From Herbiconiux moechotypicola (GTDB taxonomy: Bacteria > Actinomycetota > Actinomycetes > Actinomycetales > Microbacteriaceae), in the NCBI RefSeq assembly GCF_024979255.1, contig NZ_JANLCN010000001.1, positions 523,224 through 587,223 of the forward strand: a stretch of DNA of 64,000 bases, in the 5' to 3' direction. The notes beneath the pieces are model-generated. The model worked only from the letters and a program-made list of their open reading frames with translations. It had not been told where the DNA came from and did no database searches. Both the position numbers and the translations under genes were made by a program. The number at the start of each line of letters is the position of its first letter. The stretch's first letter is position 1. Positions 23,471 to 40,406 of the stretch are shown piece after piece.

Positions 23471-24288
23471 GCGAGACCGTCACGCCCGTGTCACCGGTGA
23501 CTCCCGTCTCCCCGGTCGCGAGCACCATCGCACGCGCCAACACCGACCGCGCCGGAGCCTTCGTCGGCTACCTCCCGGTCGGCTACCCGAGCCTCGACGC
23601 CAGCGTCGACGCCGCGGTCGCCCTGGTCGAGAACGGCGTCGACGTGCTCGAGCTCGGCATCCCGTACTCCGACCCGGTGATGGACGGCCCGGTCATCCAG
23701 GCCGCCACCGTCGCGGCACTCGAGGGCGGGGTTCGGCTGCGCGACGCCTTCACCGCCGTGGAGCGCATCCGTGCCCGCGTCGACGCGCCCGTGCTGCTCA
23801 TGACGTATTGGAACCCCGTGCTGCAGTACGGGGTCGACCGCTTCGCCGACGACCTGGTCTCGGCCGGAGGCGCCGGACTCATCACCCCCGACCTCACGGT
23901 CGACTCCGGTGCCGACTGGCTGGCCGCGAGTGACCGCACCGGGCTCGACCGCGTCTTCCTGGCCGCGCCCACCTCGAGCGACGAGCGCCTGCGCCTCGCG
24001 ATCGAGCACAGCCGGGGCTTCGTCTACACGGTCTCGACCATGGGCATCACCGGCGCCCGGGCCGATCTCGACGCCGCGGCCCGCACCCTCGTGTCGCGCC
24101 TGCGCGAGCAGGGCGCCGACAGCCTCGCGGTCGGCATCGGCGTGTCGACGGCCGAGCAGATCGCCGAGATCCTGGGCTACGCCGACGGCGCGATCGTGGG
24201 CTCGGCCCTCGTGCGAGCGCTCGCGGAGGGCGGTGTTCCGGCCGTGGGCCGCCTCGCCGCCGAGCTCGCGAAGGGCACCGGACGCTAG
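23467..24288 (+). CDS. trpA: Tryptophan synthase alpha chain
   Basis: Cleaves indole-3-glycerol phosphate to indole, which is channelled to TrpB. 273 aa; catalytic E62 and D73 are in [14 protein letters not shown]. The first 20 residues hold a [11 protein letters not shown] repeat that is an extension relative to most TrpA proteins; an internal start is possible but the ATG overlapping trpB is preferred. The usual next gene in Actinobacteria, lgt, is missing here. Confidence 0.97.
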
Positions 24289-24305
24289 CGGCTCCGCGCG
24301 GGGGG

Positions 24306-24491
24306 TAGAATCGATCGACTCGAACCGCGCGCCACAAGTGATGTCGGAACGAGGTGCCCGTTCGCGCGAGCACAGCACCAGGCGCGAACGCATCCGTTCA
24401 CCACACGGTCCACACCGCCGGTGGGCACCCTGAAATCCTGATGGGCCATCGGCGTCCCAGCTCCCCTTGAATCACGGAGAGGACGGTTTCC
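24306..24491 (+). promoter_or_regulatory. Promoter and long structured leader of gltB
   Basis: TAGAAT at 24306-24311 begins a leader of about 170 bases. It contains a perfect 8-bp hairpin GTTCGCGC / GCGCGAAC (24360-24367 with 24382-24389), a short CACC/GGTG fold near 24410 and a GATGG/CCATC palindrome near 24441, ending in GGAGAGGA before ATG 24492. A 30-codon Arg-rich open frame (24341-24433) runs through the first hairpin. A regulatory role is inferred from length and structure only. Confidence 0.5.
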
Positions 24492-30525
<6,034 letters not shown>

Positions 30526-30598
30526 TAGCCTCCCCTCGACATCACCTGACTCCGACTCCACCACCACCACACCATGCGCTCCGGCGCAGATTTGGGAG
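30526..30598 (+). promoter_or_regulatory. pyk promoter and leader hairpin
   Basis: TAGCCT (30526-30531) follows the gltD stop directly. A CA-rich unstructured leader then leads to a hairpin TGCGC-TCCG-GCGCA (30575-30588) whose loop fits the stable UNCG tetraloop class. GGGAG (30594-30598) is 12 bases from the ATG, a long spacing. Confidence 0.5.
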
Positions 30599-30610
30599 CA
30601 GTACACACAG

Positions 30611-32056
30611 ATGAGACGCGCGAAAATCGTCGCAACCCTCGGCCCGGCGACCTCGAGTTACGAGACCATCCGGGCCATCATCGACGCCGGTGTCGACGTC
30701 GCCCGCATGAACCTCAGCCACGGCAGCTACGACGTGCACGAGGAGGTCTACCGCAACGTGCGCCAGGCGGCCGACGACTCCGGCCGTGCGGTGGCTGTGC
30801 TGGTCGACCTGCAGGGCCCGAAGATCCGTCTCGGCAAGTTCGAGAACGGCCCGTACGAGCTCGCCGAGGGCGACATCTTCAAGATCACCATCGAAGACAT
30901 CATCGGCACCAAGGAGATCTCCTCCACCACGTTCAAGGGTCTCCCCGGCGACGTGAAGCCGGGCGACCCCCTCCTCATCGACGACGGCAAGGTCGGACTC
31001 CGCGTGCTCGAGACCGACGGCACCGTCGTCACCACCCGCGTCGAGGTGCCGGGAGCGGTCTCCAACAACAAGGGCATCAACCTCCCCGGCGTCGCGGTCA
31101 ACGTGCCCGCGATGAGCGAGAAAGACGTCGCCGACCTGCGTTGGGGTCTCGGCCTCGGCGCCGACTACATCGCGCTCTCCTTCGTGCGCAACGCCGCCGA
31201 CGTGGTCGACGTGCACCGCATCATGGACGAGGAGGGCCGCCGTGTGCCCGTCATCGCCAAGATCGAGAAGCCGCAGGCGGTCGACAACCTCGAGGAGATC
31301 ATCGACGCCTTCGACGGCATCATGGTCGCCCGCGGAGACCTCGGCGTCGAGCTGCCGCTTGAGGCGGTGCCGATCGTGCAGAAGCGCGCGGTGGAGCTCT
31401 CCCGCCGCATGGCCAAGCCCGTCATCGTGGCCACCCAGGTGCTCGAGTCGATGATCTCGTCGCCGCGCCCCACCCGCGCCGAAGCCTCCGACTGCGCCAA
31501 CGCGGTGCTCGACGGCGCCGACGCGGTCATGCTCTCCGGCGAGACGAGCGTGGGCGAGTTCCCGGTCATCACGGTGCAGACGATGGCGCGCATCATCGAA
31601 TCCACCGAGGAGCACGGCCTGGAGCGCATCCCGGCCCTCGGCACCAAGCCCCGCACCCAGGGCGGCGCGGTCACGCTCGCCGCCGCCGAGGTGGGCGACT
31701 TCGTGGGCGCCAAGTTCCTCTGCGTGTTCACGGAGTCGGGTGACTCGGTGCGCCGCATGACCCGTCTTCGCTCGACCATCCCCATCCTGGGCTTCACCCC
31801 GCTGCCGGGCATCCGCAACCGCATGGCGCTCAGCTGGGGCGTGCAGTCCTACCTCGTGCCCCGGGTGACGCACTCCGACGAGCTCATGGTGCAGGTCGAC
31901 GACGTGCTGCTCGGCCTCGGCCGCGCTCAGCTCGGCGACAAGGTGATCGTCATCTCCGGGTCCCCTCCCGGCATCGCGGGCACCACCAACGACATGCGGG
32001 TGCACATCATCGGTTCGGCGCACAACCCGCTGAAACCCGACACCTTCGACACCTGA
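30611..32056 (+). CDS. pyk: Pyruvate kinase
   Basis: Last glycolytic step, phosphoenolpyruvate + ADP to pyruvate + ATP; 481 aa. The start RRAKIVATLGPATS, the K-containing catalytic signature VIAKIEKPQAVDN, MVARGDLGVELPLEAVP for metal and substrate, and ATQVLESMISSPRPTRAE are all intact. C-terminal allosteric domain is complete. Follows gltBD as in Streptomyces; a long inverted repeat after the stop probably terminates the message. Confidence 0.98.
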   Translation: MRRAKIVATLGPATSSYETIRAIIDAGVDVARMNLSHGSYDVHEEVYRNVRQAADDSGRAVAVLVDLQGPKIRLGKFENGPYELAEGDIFKITIEDIIGTKEISSTTFKGLPGDVKPGDPLLIDDGKVGLRVLETDGTVVTTRVEVPGAVSNNKGINLPGVAVNVPAMSEKDVADLRWGLGLGADYIALSFVRNAADVVDVHRIMDEEGRRVPVIAKIEKPQAVDNLEEIIDAFDGIMVARGDLGVELPLEAVPIVQKRAVELSRRMAKPVIVATQVLESMISSPRPTRAEASDCANAVLDGADAVMLSGETSVGEFPVITVQTMARIIESTEEHGLERIPALGTKPRTQGGAVTLAAAEVGDFVGAKFLCVFTESGDSVRRMTRLRSTIPILGFTPLPGIRNRMALSWGVQSYLVPRVTHSDELMVQVDDVLLGLGRAQLGDKVIVISGSPPGIAGTTNDMRVHIIGSAHNPLKPDTFDT

Positions 32057-32073
32057 TCGCGCAAGCTCAGGTT

Positions 32074-32114
32074 TGGGCCAAGATTCGATCAGGAGTTGAT
32101 CGGGTCTTGGCCCA
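32074..32114 (+). terminator. 17-bp inverted repeat after pyk
   Basis: Left arm 32074-32090 and right arm 32098-32114 (ending TCTTGGCCCA) pair over 17 positions, 15 as perfect matches and two G-U, around a 7-base loop AGGAGTT. No T-run follows, common for actinobacterial intrinsic terminators. It sits 18 bases after the pyk stop. A second possible reading is an operator for the lipoprotein promoter at 32143. Confidence 0.6.
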
Positions 32115-32142
32115 GCCTCGTTTCGGGGCGGATGCGCGCTGC

Positions 32143-32148
32143 TAGATT
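32143..32148 (+). promoter_or_regulatory. Candidate -10 of the lipoprotein gene
   Basis: TAGATT lies 58 bases before ATG 32207 and just after the pyk inverted repeat. The leader is short and has only a weak ACGAAAG ribosome site. Confidence 0.4.
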
Positions 32149-32206
32149 TCGGGAGTCCCACCGCTCGGTGGGCCCCTCCGCCGTCACGAAACGAAAGTGT
32201 GCCGAC

Positions 32207-32980
32207 ATGCCCAGCAAGCGCCTCGCCCTCCGCACCCTCGGTGCCGTTGCCGTCGTCGCGACCGCCGTCTCCCTCTCCGGATGCTCGACGATCATGCCGC
32301 TGTTCGGCATCCAGCCGACCGTTCCCGGCAACTCCGCGCAGACCGGCACCACCTCGGGCACGACGTCGGACAGCGCCACCTCGGCCGAGCTGCAGTTCGC
32401 CTCCGTGTTCACCGACATGGGCTCCGTGCACCCCACCGTCGACATCGCCGACCAGCTCGCGCTGCAGCTCGACGTGTGGACCGAGCAGAAGACCCACGAC
32501 TGGACCCCACTCGCCGACAAGCGCTTCTCGTTCGTGATCGGCGTATACGACAACCGCGTGCCGGCCGAGGCCTCGTTCGACCAGAAGCGCCGGGTGTACA
32601 TGTCGAACATCACGGTGACCGCCCAGACCACCACCGCATCCGGAACCGTCGAGACGCCGTACACGCTCAACACCGACCCCATCAAGGTCACCCTCGACCC
32701 CGAGGCGCTGCGCTCCGACCAGGGGCTGGGGCTGCTGATCACCTCGCCCAAGGGCGGGTTCCAGCTCGAGTCGCAGCAGATCGGCGTGCTGGCCGGCGAC
32801 ACCCAGGGTGTGATGCTCGACTTCGCGATGCAGATCTCCTACGAGAACGCGCCGTTGTCGAACACGTACACCACCCAGGTGGTGCACCAGTACGTGCCGA
32901 TCGCCATCTTCTCCGAGGCCGCCGCAGCGGCCGCCACGCCCACGCCGACGCCGACCGTGACGCCCACGCCCATCCCCTAG
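32207..32980 (+). CDS. Secreted lipoprotein of unknown function
   Basis: 257 residues. The ATG at 32207 is chosen because it opens a lipoprotein signal: KR, a hydrophobic core, and lipobox LSGC with C26 as the lipidated residue. A Ser/Thr/Gly linker follows (about 38-60), then a soluble domain of beta character without recognised motif, and a Pro/Thr-rich C-terminal tail (PTPTPTVTPTP). Earlier in-frame starts would bury the signal. The TAG stop is directly next to the 3' end of the convergent tRNA-Leu. Function not recognised. Confidence 0.82.
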   Translation: MPSKRLALRTLGAVAVVATAVSLSGCSTIMPLFGIQPTVPGNSAQTGTTSGTTSDSATSAELQFASVFTDMGSVHPTVDIADQLALQLDVWTEQKTHDWTPLADKRFSFVIGVYDNRVPAEASFDQKRRVYMSNITVTAQTTTASGTVETPYTLNTDPIKVTLDPEALRSDQGLGLLITSPKGGFQLESQQIGVLAGDTQGVMLDFAMQISYENAPLSNTYTTQVVHQYVPIAIFSEAAAAAATPTPTPTVTPTPIP

Positions 32981-33063
32981 TACCGGTGGTGGGACTCGAA
33001 CCCACACGCCCTCACGGACAGCGCATTTTGAGTGCGCCGCGTCTGCCATTCCGCCACACCGGC
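32981..33063 (-). tRNA. tRNA-Leu(CAA)
   Basis: 83-base class II tRNA read on the minus strand. Acceptor stem GCCGGTG pairs with CACCGGT followed by discriminator A. The anticodon stem GCGCA/TGCGC closes loop CTCAAAA with anticodon CAA (codon UUG). A long variable arm (TGTCCGTGAGGGCG region) and T-loop GGTTCGAGTCCC confirm leucine type. CCA is not encoded. A candidate minus-strand -10, TATTCT, is at 33082-33087. Confidence 0.95.
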
Positions 33064-33090
33064 CTGCTACGAGCGAGGTCAAGAATACCG

Positions 33091-33102
33091 TAGGGTTGAA
33101 AC
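33091..33102 (+). promoter_or_regulatory. Leaderless promoter of the ANTAR regulator
   Basis: TAGGGT (33091-33096), six bases (TGAAAC), then GTG 33103. The divergent tRNA-Leu promoter must share the same 39-bp gap. Confidence 0.65.
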
Positions 33103-33708
33103 GTGACTGACCAAGAACCAACGACCATCGCGCCCCGCCGCGTAGTGGTGGCCGAAGACGAATCCCTGATCCGCCTCGACATCGTCGAGATCCTGCGAGA
33201 CAACGGGTTCGAGGTCGTCGGTGAGGCCGGAGACGGCGAGACCGCGGTCGCCCTGGCCACCGAGCTCCGCCCCGACCTCGTCATCATGGACGTGAAGATG
33301 CCCCAGCTCGACGGTATCTCGGCGGCCGAGCGCCTCTCGAAAGACCACATCGCCCCGGTCGTGCTGCTCACCGCCTTCAGCCAGAAGGAGCTCGTGGAGC
33401 GGGCCACCGAGGCCGGTGCCCTGGCCTACGTGGTGAAGCCGTTCACCCCCAACGACCTGCTGCCGGCGATCGAGATCGCCCTCTCGCGCTACGCGCAGAT
33501 CATCACCCTCGAGGCCGAGGTCGCCGACCTGGTCGAGCGCTTCGAGACCCGCAAGCTCGTCGACCGGGCCAAGGGCCTGCTCAACGAGAAGATGGGGCTC
33601 ACCGAGCCCGAGGCGTTCCGCTGGATCCAGAAGGCGTCGATGGACCGCCGGCTCACCATGCACGACGTGGCGCAGGCGATCATCGAGCAGCTGAGCCCGA
33701 AGAAGTAG
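33103..33708 (+). CDS. pdtaR: ANTAR-domain response regulator, PdtaR-like
   Basis: 201-residue two-domain regulator. The receiver domain (about 14-130) has acidic pocket D19/E20, phosphoacceptor D63 in VIMDVKMP, and VVKPF. The C-terminal ANTAR RNA-binding domain (about 140-196) reads RAKGLLNEKMGLTEPEAF. In mycobacteria PdtaR is phosphorylated by PdtaS and binds RNA hairpins to stop termination; that is family knowledge. Position between pyk and polA matches Rv1626. The sensor kinase is not in this window. Confidence 0.93.
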   Translation: MTDQEPTTIAPRRVVVAEDESLIRLDIVEILRDNGFEVVGEAGDGETAVALATELRPDLVIMDVKMPQLDGISAAERLSKDHIAPVVLLTAFSQKELVERATEAGALAYVVKPFTPNDLLPAIEIALSRYAQIITLEAEVADLVERFETRKLVDRAKGLLNEKMGLTEPEAFRWIQKASMDRRLTMHDVAQAIIEQLSPKK

Positions 33709-33727
33709 GGGCTCGGTTCTCTCGGCG

Positions 33728-34192
33728 CTAGCTCTTCTCGAAGACCTGGTTCGGCCGTCGGTCCTTGATGATGTTCGTGATGCGGACCGTTGAGAGCCGG
33801 CGGCCGTTCTCGTCGTCGACCTCGATCTGGTGGGTCGTGAGGCTGCGGCCGAGGTGGATGGCGGTGCAGGTGCCGATCACCCAGCCCTGAGTGGCCGAGC
33901 CGGAGTGGCTGGCGTTGATCTCGATGCCCATCGCCACCTTCTCGGGGCCGGCGTGCAGGTTCGCCGCGGTCGAGCCGAGGCTCTCGGCCAGCACCACGTA
34001 AGCGCCGCCGTGCACCAGGCCGAGCGGCTGCGTGTTGCCCTCCACGGGCATCCTGGCCACCGAGCGCTCGGCGCTCAGCTCGAGGAACTGGATGCCCATC
34101 CGCTCGGCCAGGGCGCCGATGCCGCGGTAGCCGAACACCTCCATCACGTCGATCGGGAGGGGCTCCTGGGCAGCCGTTTCTGAGGTCGTCAT
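33728..34192 (-). CDS. PaaI-type hotdog-fold thioesterase
   Basis: 154-residue acyl-CoA thioesterase of the hotdog fold. The GLVHGGAYVVLAESLGS segment carries the HGG turn and the following acidic catalytic residue. The VAMGIEINASHSG strand and GRSLTTHQIEV strand complete the fold. Substrate cannot be assigned, though aryl-CoA or menaquinone-pathway DHNA-CoA are options for the family. It converges on pdtaR with 19 bases between stops and no visible terminator, and is divergent from polA. Confidence 0.9.
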   Translation of the reverse strand: MTTSETAAQEPLPIDVMEVFGYRGIGALAERMGIQFLELSAERSVARMPVEGNTQPLGLVHGGAYVVLAESLGSTAANLHAGPEKVAMGIEINASHSGSATQGWVIGTCTAIHLGRSLTTHQIEVDDENGRRLSTVRITNIIKDRRPNQVFEKS

Positions 34193-34233
34193 CGATGGGG
34201 ATCCTGTCTCGAGTGGCTGTCGGAGGCCGTGTG

Positions 34234-34245
34234 TAGGCTTGCCGT
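34234..34245 (+). promoter_or_regulatory. Leaderless promoter of polA
   Basis: TAGGCT (34234-34239), six bases (TGCCGT), then GTG 34246. Located in the 53-bp gap to the divergent thioesterase. Confidence 0.65.
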
Positions 34246-36918
34246 GTGCCGGACAAAGAACAGCCTACCCTCCTCGTCATCGACGGTCATTCGCTCGCGT
34301 TCCGGGCCTTCTACGCCCTCCCGGTCGACAGCTTCCAGACCCGTGACGGCCAGCACACCAACGCCATCCACGGCTTCCTGGCCATGTTCATCAACCTCCT
34401 CAAGGCCGAGAAGCCCACCCACCTGGCGGTGGCGTTCGACATCTCCCGGCACTCCTTCCGCACCCGCGAATACGCCGACTACAAGGGCACCCGCGGCGAG
34501 ACGCCGTCGGAGTTCGTGGGCCAGGTGCCTCTCCTCAAGGAGTGCCTGCACGCGCTCGGAGTGACCACTCTCGAGAAGGAGGACTTCGAGGCCGACGACA
34601 TCCTCGCCACCCTCGCCTCCCAGGGCCGCGCCGAGGGGTTCCGCGTGCTGGTGGTCTCGGGCGATCGCGACACCATCCAGCTCGTGAACGACGACGTCAC
34701 CCTGCTCTACCCCTCGCGCCAGGGGGTCTCCGACCTCACCCGCTACGACGTGGCGAAGGTGCACGACCGCTACGGCATCCGCCCCGAGCAGTACCCCGAG
34801 ATCGCGGCGCTCGTCGGCGAGACCAGCGACAATCTGCCCGGCATCCCCAAGGTGGGCGAGAAGACAGCGCTGAAGTGGCTGAACCAGTTCGGCTCGCTCG
34901 ACGCCATCCTCGAGCACCGGGACGAGATCACCGGCGTGGTGGGCAACAACCTGCGGGAGTACGCCGACAACGCGATCCGCAACCGCAAGCTCAACCGGCT
35001 GCTCACCGACGTCGAGCTGCCGGTCGGCCCGGCCGATCTCGAACGGCGCCCCGCCGACGAGCAGCAGGTGCGCGAGGTCTTCGCCCGGCTCGAGTTCCGC
35101 ACCCTGCTCGACCGGGTGCTCAAGCTCGAGGGCTTCGGGGGAGACTCCGAGGTGGGGCAGGCTGCGGCGGCCGCTGCCGCGGCAGCGGTGCAGAACGCGC
35201 CGACCCCGGTGACGCTGCTCGACGAGGAGCTGACGGGCTGGTTCGGGCGTCAGGGCGACTCGCCCGTCGCCGTGCAGGTGGAGACCATCGACGGCTTCCC
35301 CGTGGGAGTGGGGCTCGGCACCTCCACGGAGACGGTCTTCCTCCCGTGGATCCCGAACAGCCCCGACTACACACCCTTGGAGAGCTGGCTCGCGGGACCG
35401 AGCCCCAAGATCCTGTTCGACGCCAAGAAGCAGATCAAGGCGCTCTCCGCCGCCGGGCTGCCGCTCGGCGGCCTCGCGTTCGACCCGGTCATCGCCGCCT
35501 GGCTGCTGAAGCCCGACTCCAGCGCCGACCGCTCGCTGGCCCAGCTGGTCGACCGGCATCTGCTCGAGACCCTCCCCACCCCCGACCCGAACCAGCTCGT
35601 GCCCGAGACCGACACGGCCTTCGGGCCGGCCGAGGAGGCCTGGTACGTGTGGCGGGTCGCCGAGGCGCTCACCGCCCTGCTCGACGAGCGCACCCAGCGG
35701 GTGCTCACCGAGATCGAGCTGCCCGTGCTGCAGGTGCTCGCCCGGATGGAGCTCACGGGTGTCACGGTGAGCCACAGCCAGCTCTCGGCGCTGTCGACCG
35801 AGCTCGGCGAGACCGCGGCGGGCATCGCCACGGAGGCGTTCGGCATCATCGGGCGCGAGGTGAACCTCGGTTCGCCCAAGCAGCTCCAGGAGGTGCTCTT
35901 CGACCAGCTCGACATGCCGAAGACGCGTGCCACCAAGACGGGCTACTCCACCGACGCCGGGGCGCTGGCCGATCTGCAGGCCACCAACCCGCATCCGTTC
36001 CTGGGCCTGCTGCTCGCGCACCGTGACGCCACGAAGCTGCGGCAGATCATCGAGAGCGTCGACAAGGCCATCGCCCCCGACCACCGGGTGCACACCACCT
36101 ACGTGCAGACCGGCTCGTCGACAGGGCGCATCTCGTCGACCGACCCGAACCTGCAGAACATCCCGGTGCGCACCGAGGAGAGCCGGCGCATCCGTCAGGC
36201 CTTCCAGGTGGGCGAGGGCTACGAGACCCTGCTCACGGCCGACTACTCGCAGATCGAGATGCGCATCATGGCGCACCTCTCCGGAGACAGCGGGCTGATC
36301 GACGCGTTCCACTCCGGTGAAGACCTGCACCGCTTCGTGGGCGCTCGCATCTTCTCGGTCGACCCGGCCGACGTCACGCCGATCATGCGCACCAAGGTGA
36401 AGGCCATGTCGTACGGCCTCGCCTACGGGCTCTCGGCCTTCGGTCTCTCGAAGCAGCTGCGCATCGAGACCGCCGAGGCGAAGCAGCTCATGACCGACTA
36501 CTTCGAGCGTTTCGGCGGGGTGCGCGACTACCTGCGCAACGTGGTGGTGCAGGCCAAGGTCGACGGCTACACCGAGACCATCTTCGGGCGCCGACGGCCG
36601 TTCGCGAACCTCAACAGCGCCAACCGGGTGCTGCGCGACAACGACGAGCGCGCCGCCCTCAACGCGCCCATCCAGGGCACGGCGGCCGACATCATCAAGC
36701 TCGCCATGATCGACATCGACGCCGACATCGCGGCGGGCGGGCTGCGCTCGCGCATGCTGCTGCAGGTGCACGACGAGCTCGTCTTCGACGTGGCGGCAGG
36801 GGAGTGGGACGCCCTGGAGGCGATCGTCACCACCCGCATGGCGGGCGCGGCGTCGCTCTCGGTGCCGCTCGACGTGCAGGTGGGTCGCGGGCTCGATTGG
36901 GACGCGGCGGCGCACTAG
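34246..36918 (+). CDS. polA: DNA polymerase I
   Basis: 890-residue family A polymerase for Okazaki fragment maturation and excision repair. The 5'-nuclease domain (1-300) has the VIDGHSLAFRAFYAL start and acid-rich EADDILATLA. The middle domain appears proofreading-dead, since the DxE motif is replaced by VQVET. The polymerase domain has motif A with D666 (TADYSQIEMRI) and motif C with D843 (QVHDELVF). Two Ala-rich stretches near residue 305 form a linker. Convergent with dnaE2. Confidence 0.97.
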   Translation: MPDKEQPTLLVIDGHSLAFRAFYALPVDSFQTRDGQHTNAIHGFLAMFINLLKAEKPTHLAVAFDISRHSFRTREYADYKGTRGETPSEFVGQVPLLKECLHALGVTTLEKEDFEADDILATLASQGRAEGFRVLVVSGDRDTIQLVNDDVTLLYPSRQGVSDLTRYDVAKVHDRYGIRPEQYPEIAALVGETSDNLPGIPKVGEKTALKWLNQFGSLDAILEHRDEITGVVGNNLREYADNAIRNRKLNRLLTDVELPVGPADLERRPADEQQVREVFARLEFRTLLDRVLKLEGFGGDSEVGQAAAAAAAAAVQNAPTPVTLLDEELTGWFGRQGDSPVAVQVETIDGFPVGVGLGTSTETVFLPWIPNSPDYTPLESWLAGPSPKILFDAKKQIKALSAAGLPLGGLAFDPVIAAWLLKPDSSADRSLAQLVDRHLLETLPTPDPNQLVPETDTAFGPAEEAWYVWRVAEALTALLDERTQRVLTEIELPVLQVLARMELTGVTVSHSQLSALSTELGETAAGIATEAFGIIGREVNLGSPKQLQEVLFDQLDMPKTRATKTGYSTDAGALADLQATNPHPFLGLLLAHRDATKLRQIIESVDKAIAPDHRVHTTYVQTGSSTGRISSTDPNLQNIPVRTEESRRIRQAFQVGEGYETLLTADYSQIEMRIMAHLSGDSGLIDAFHSGEDLHRFVGARIFSVDPADVTPIMRTKVKAMSYGLAYGLSAFGLSKQLRIETAEAKQLMTDYFERFGGVRDYLRNVVVQAKVDGYTETIFGRRRPFANLNSANRVLRDNDERAALNAPIQGTAADIIKLAMIDIDADIAAGGLRSRMLLQVHDELVFDVAAGEWDALEAIVTTRMAGAASLSVPLDVQVGRGLDWDAAAH

Positions 36919-36931
36919 GGGGCTCGCGCCG

Positions 36932-36968
36932 CGGGTCTCGTGTCTCGGGTCTCCTGCCTCGGGTCTCG

Positions 36969-36973
<5 letters not shown>
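36932..36973. repeat. 14-bp tandem repeat between polA and dnaE2
   Basis: CGGGTCTC recurs at 36932, 36946 and 36960, exactly 14 bp apart, with diverging filler (GTGTCT, CTGCCT, GTCACC). The third unit runs into the dnaE2 stop codon. It fills the 50-bp gap between convergent genes. Confidence 0.75.
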
Positions 36974-40373
<3,400 letters not shown>

Positions 40374-40406
40374 CAGCCCCACCCCCGGCCGCGGGCATCG
40401 CACCGC

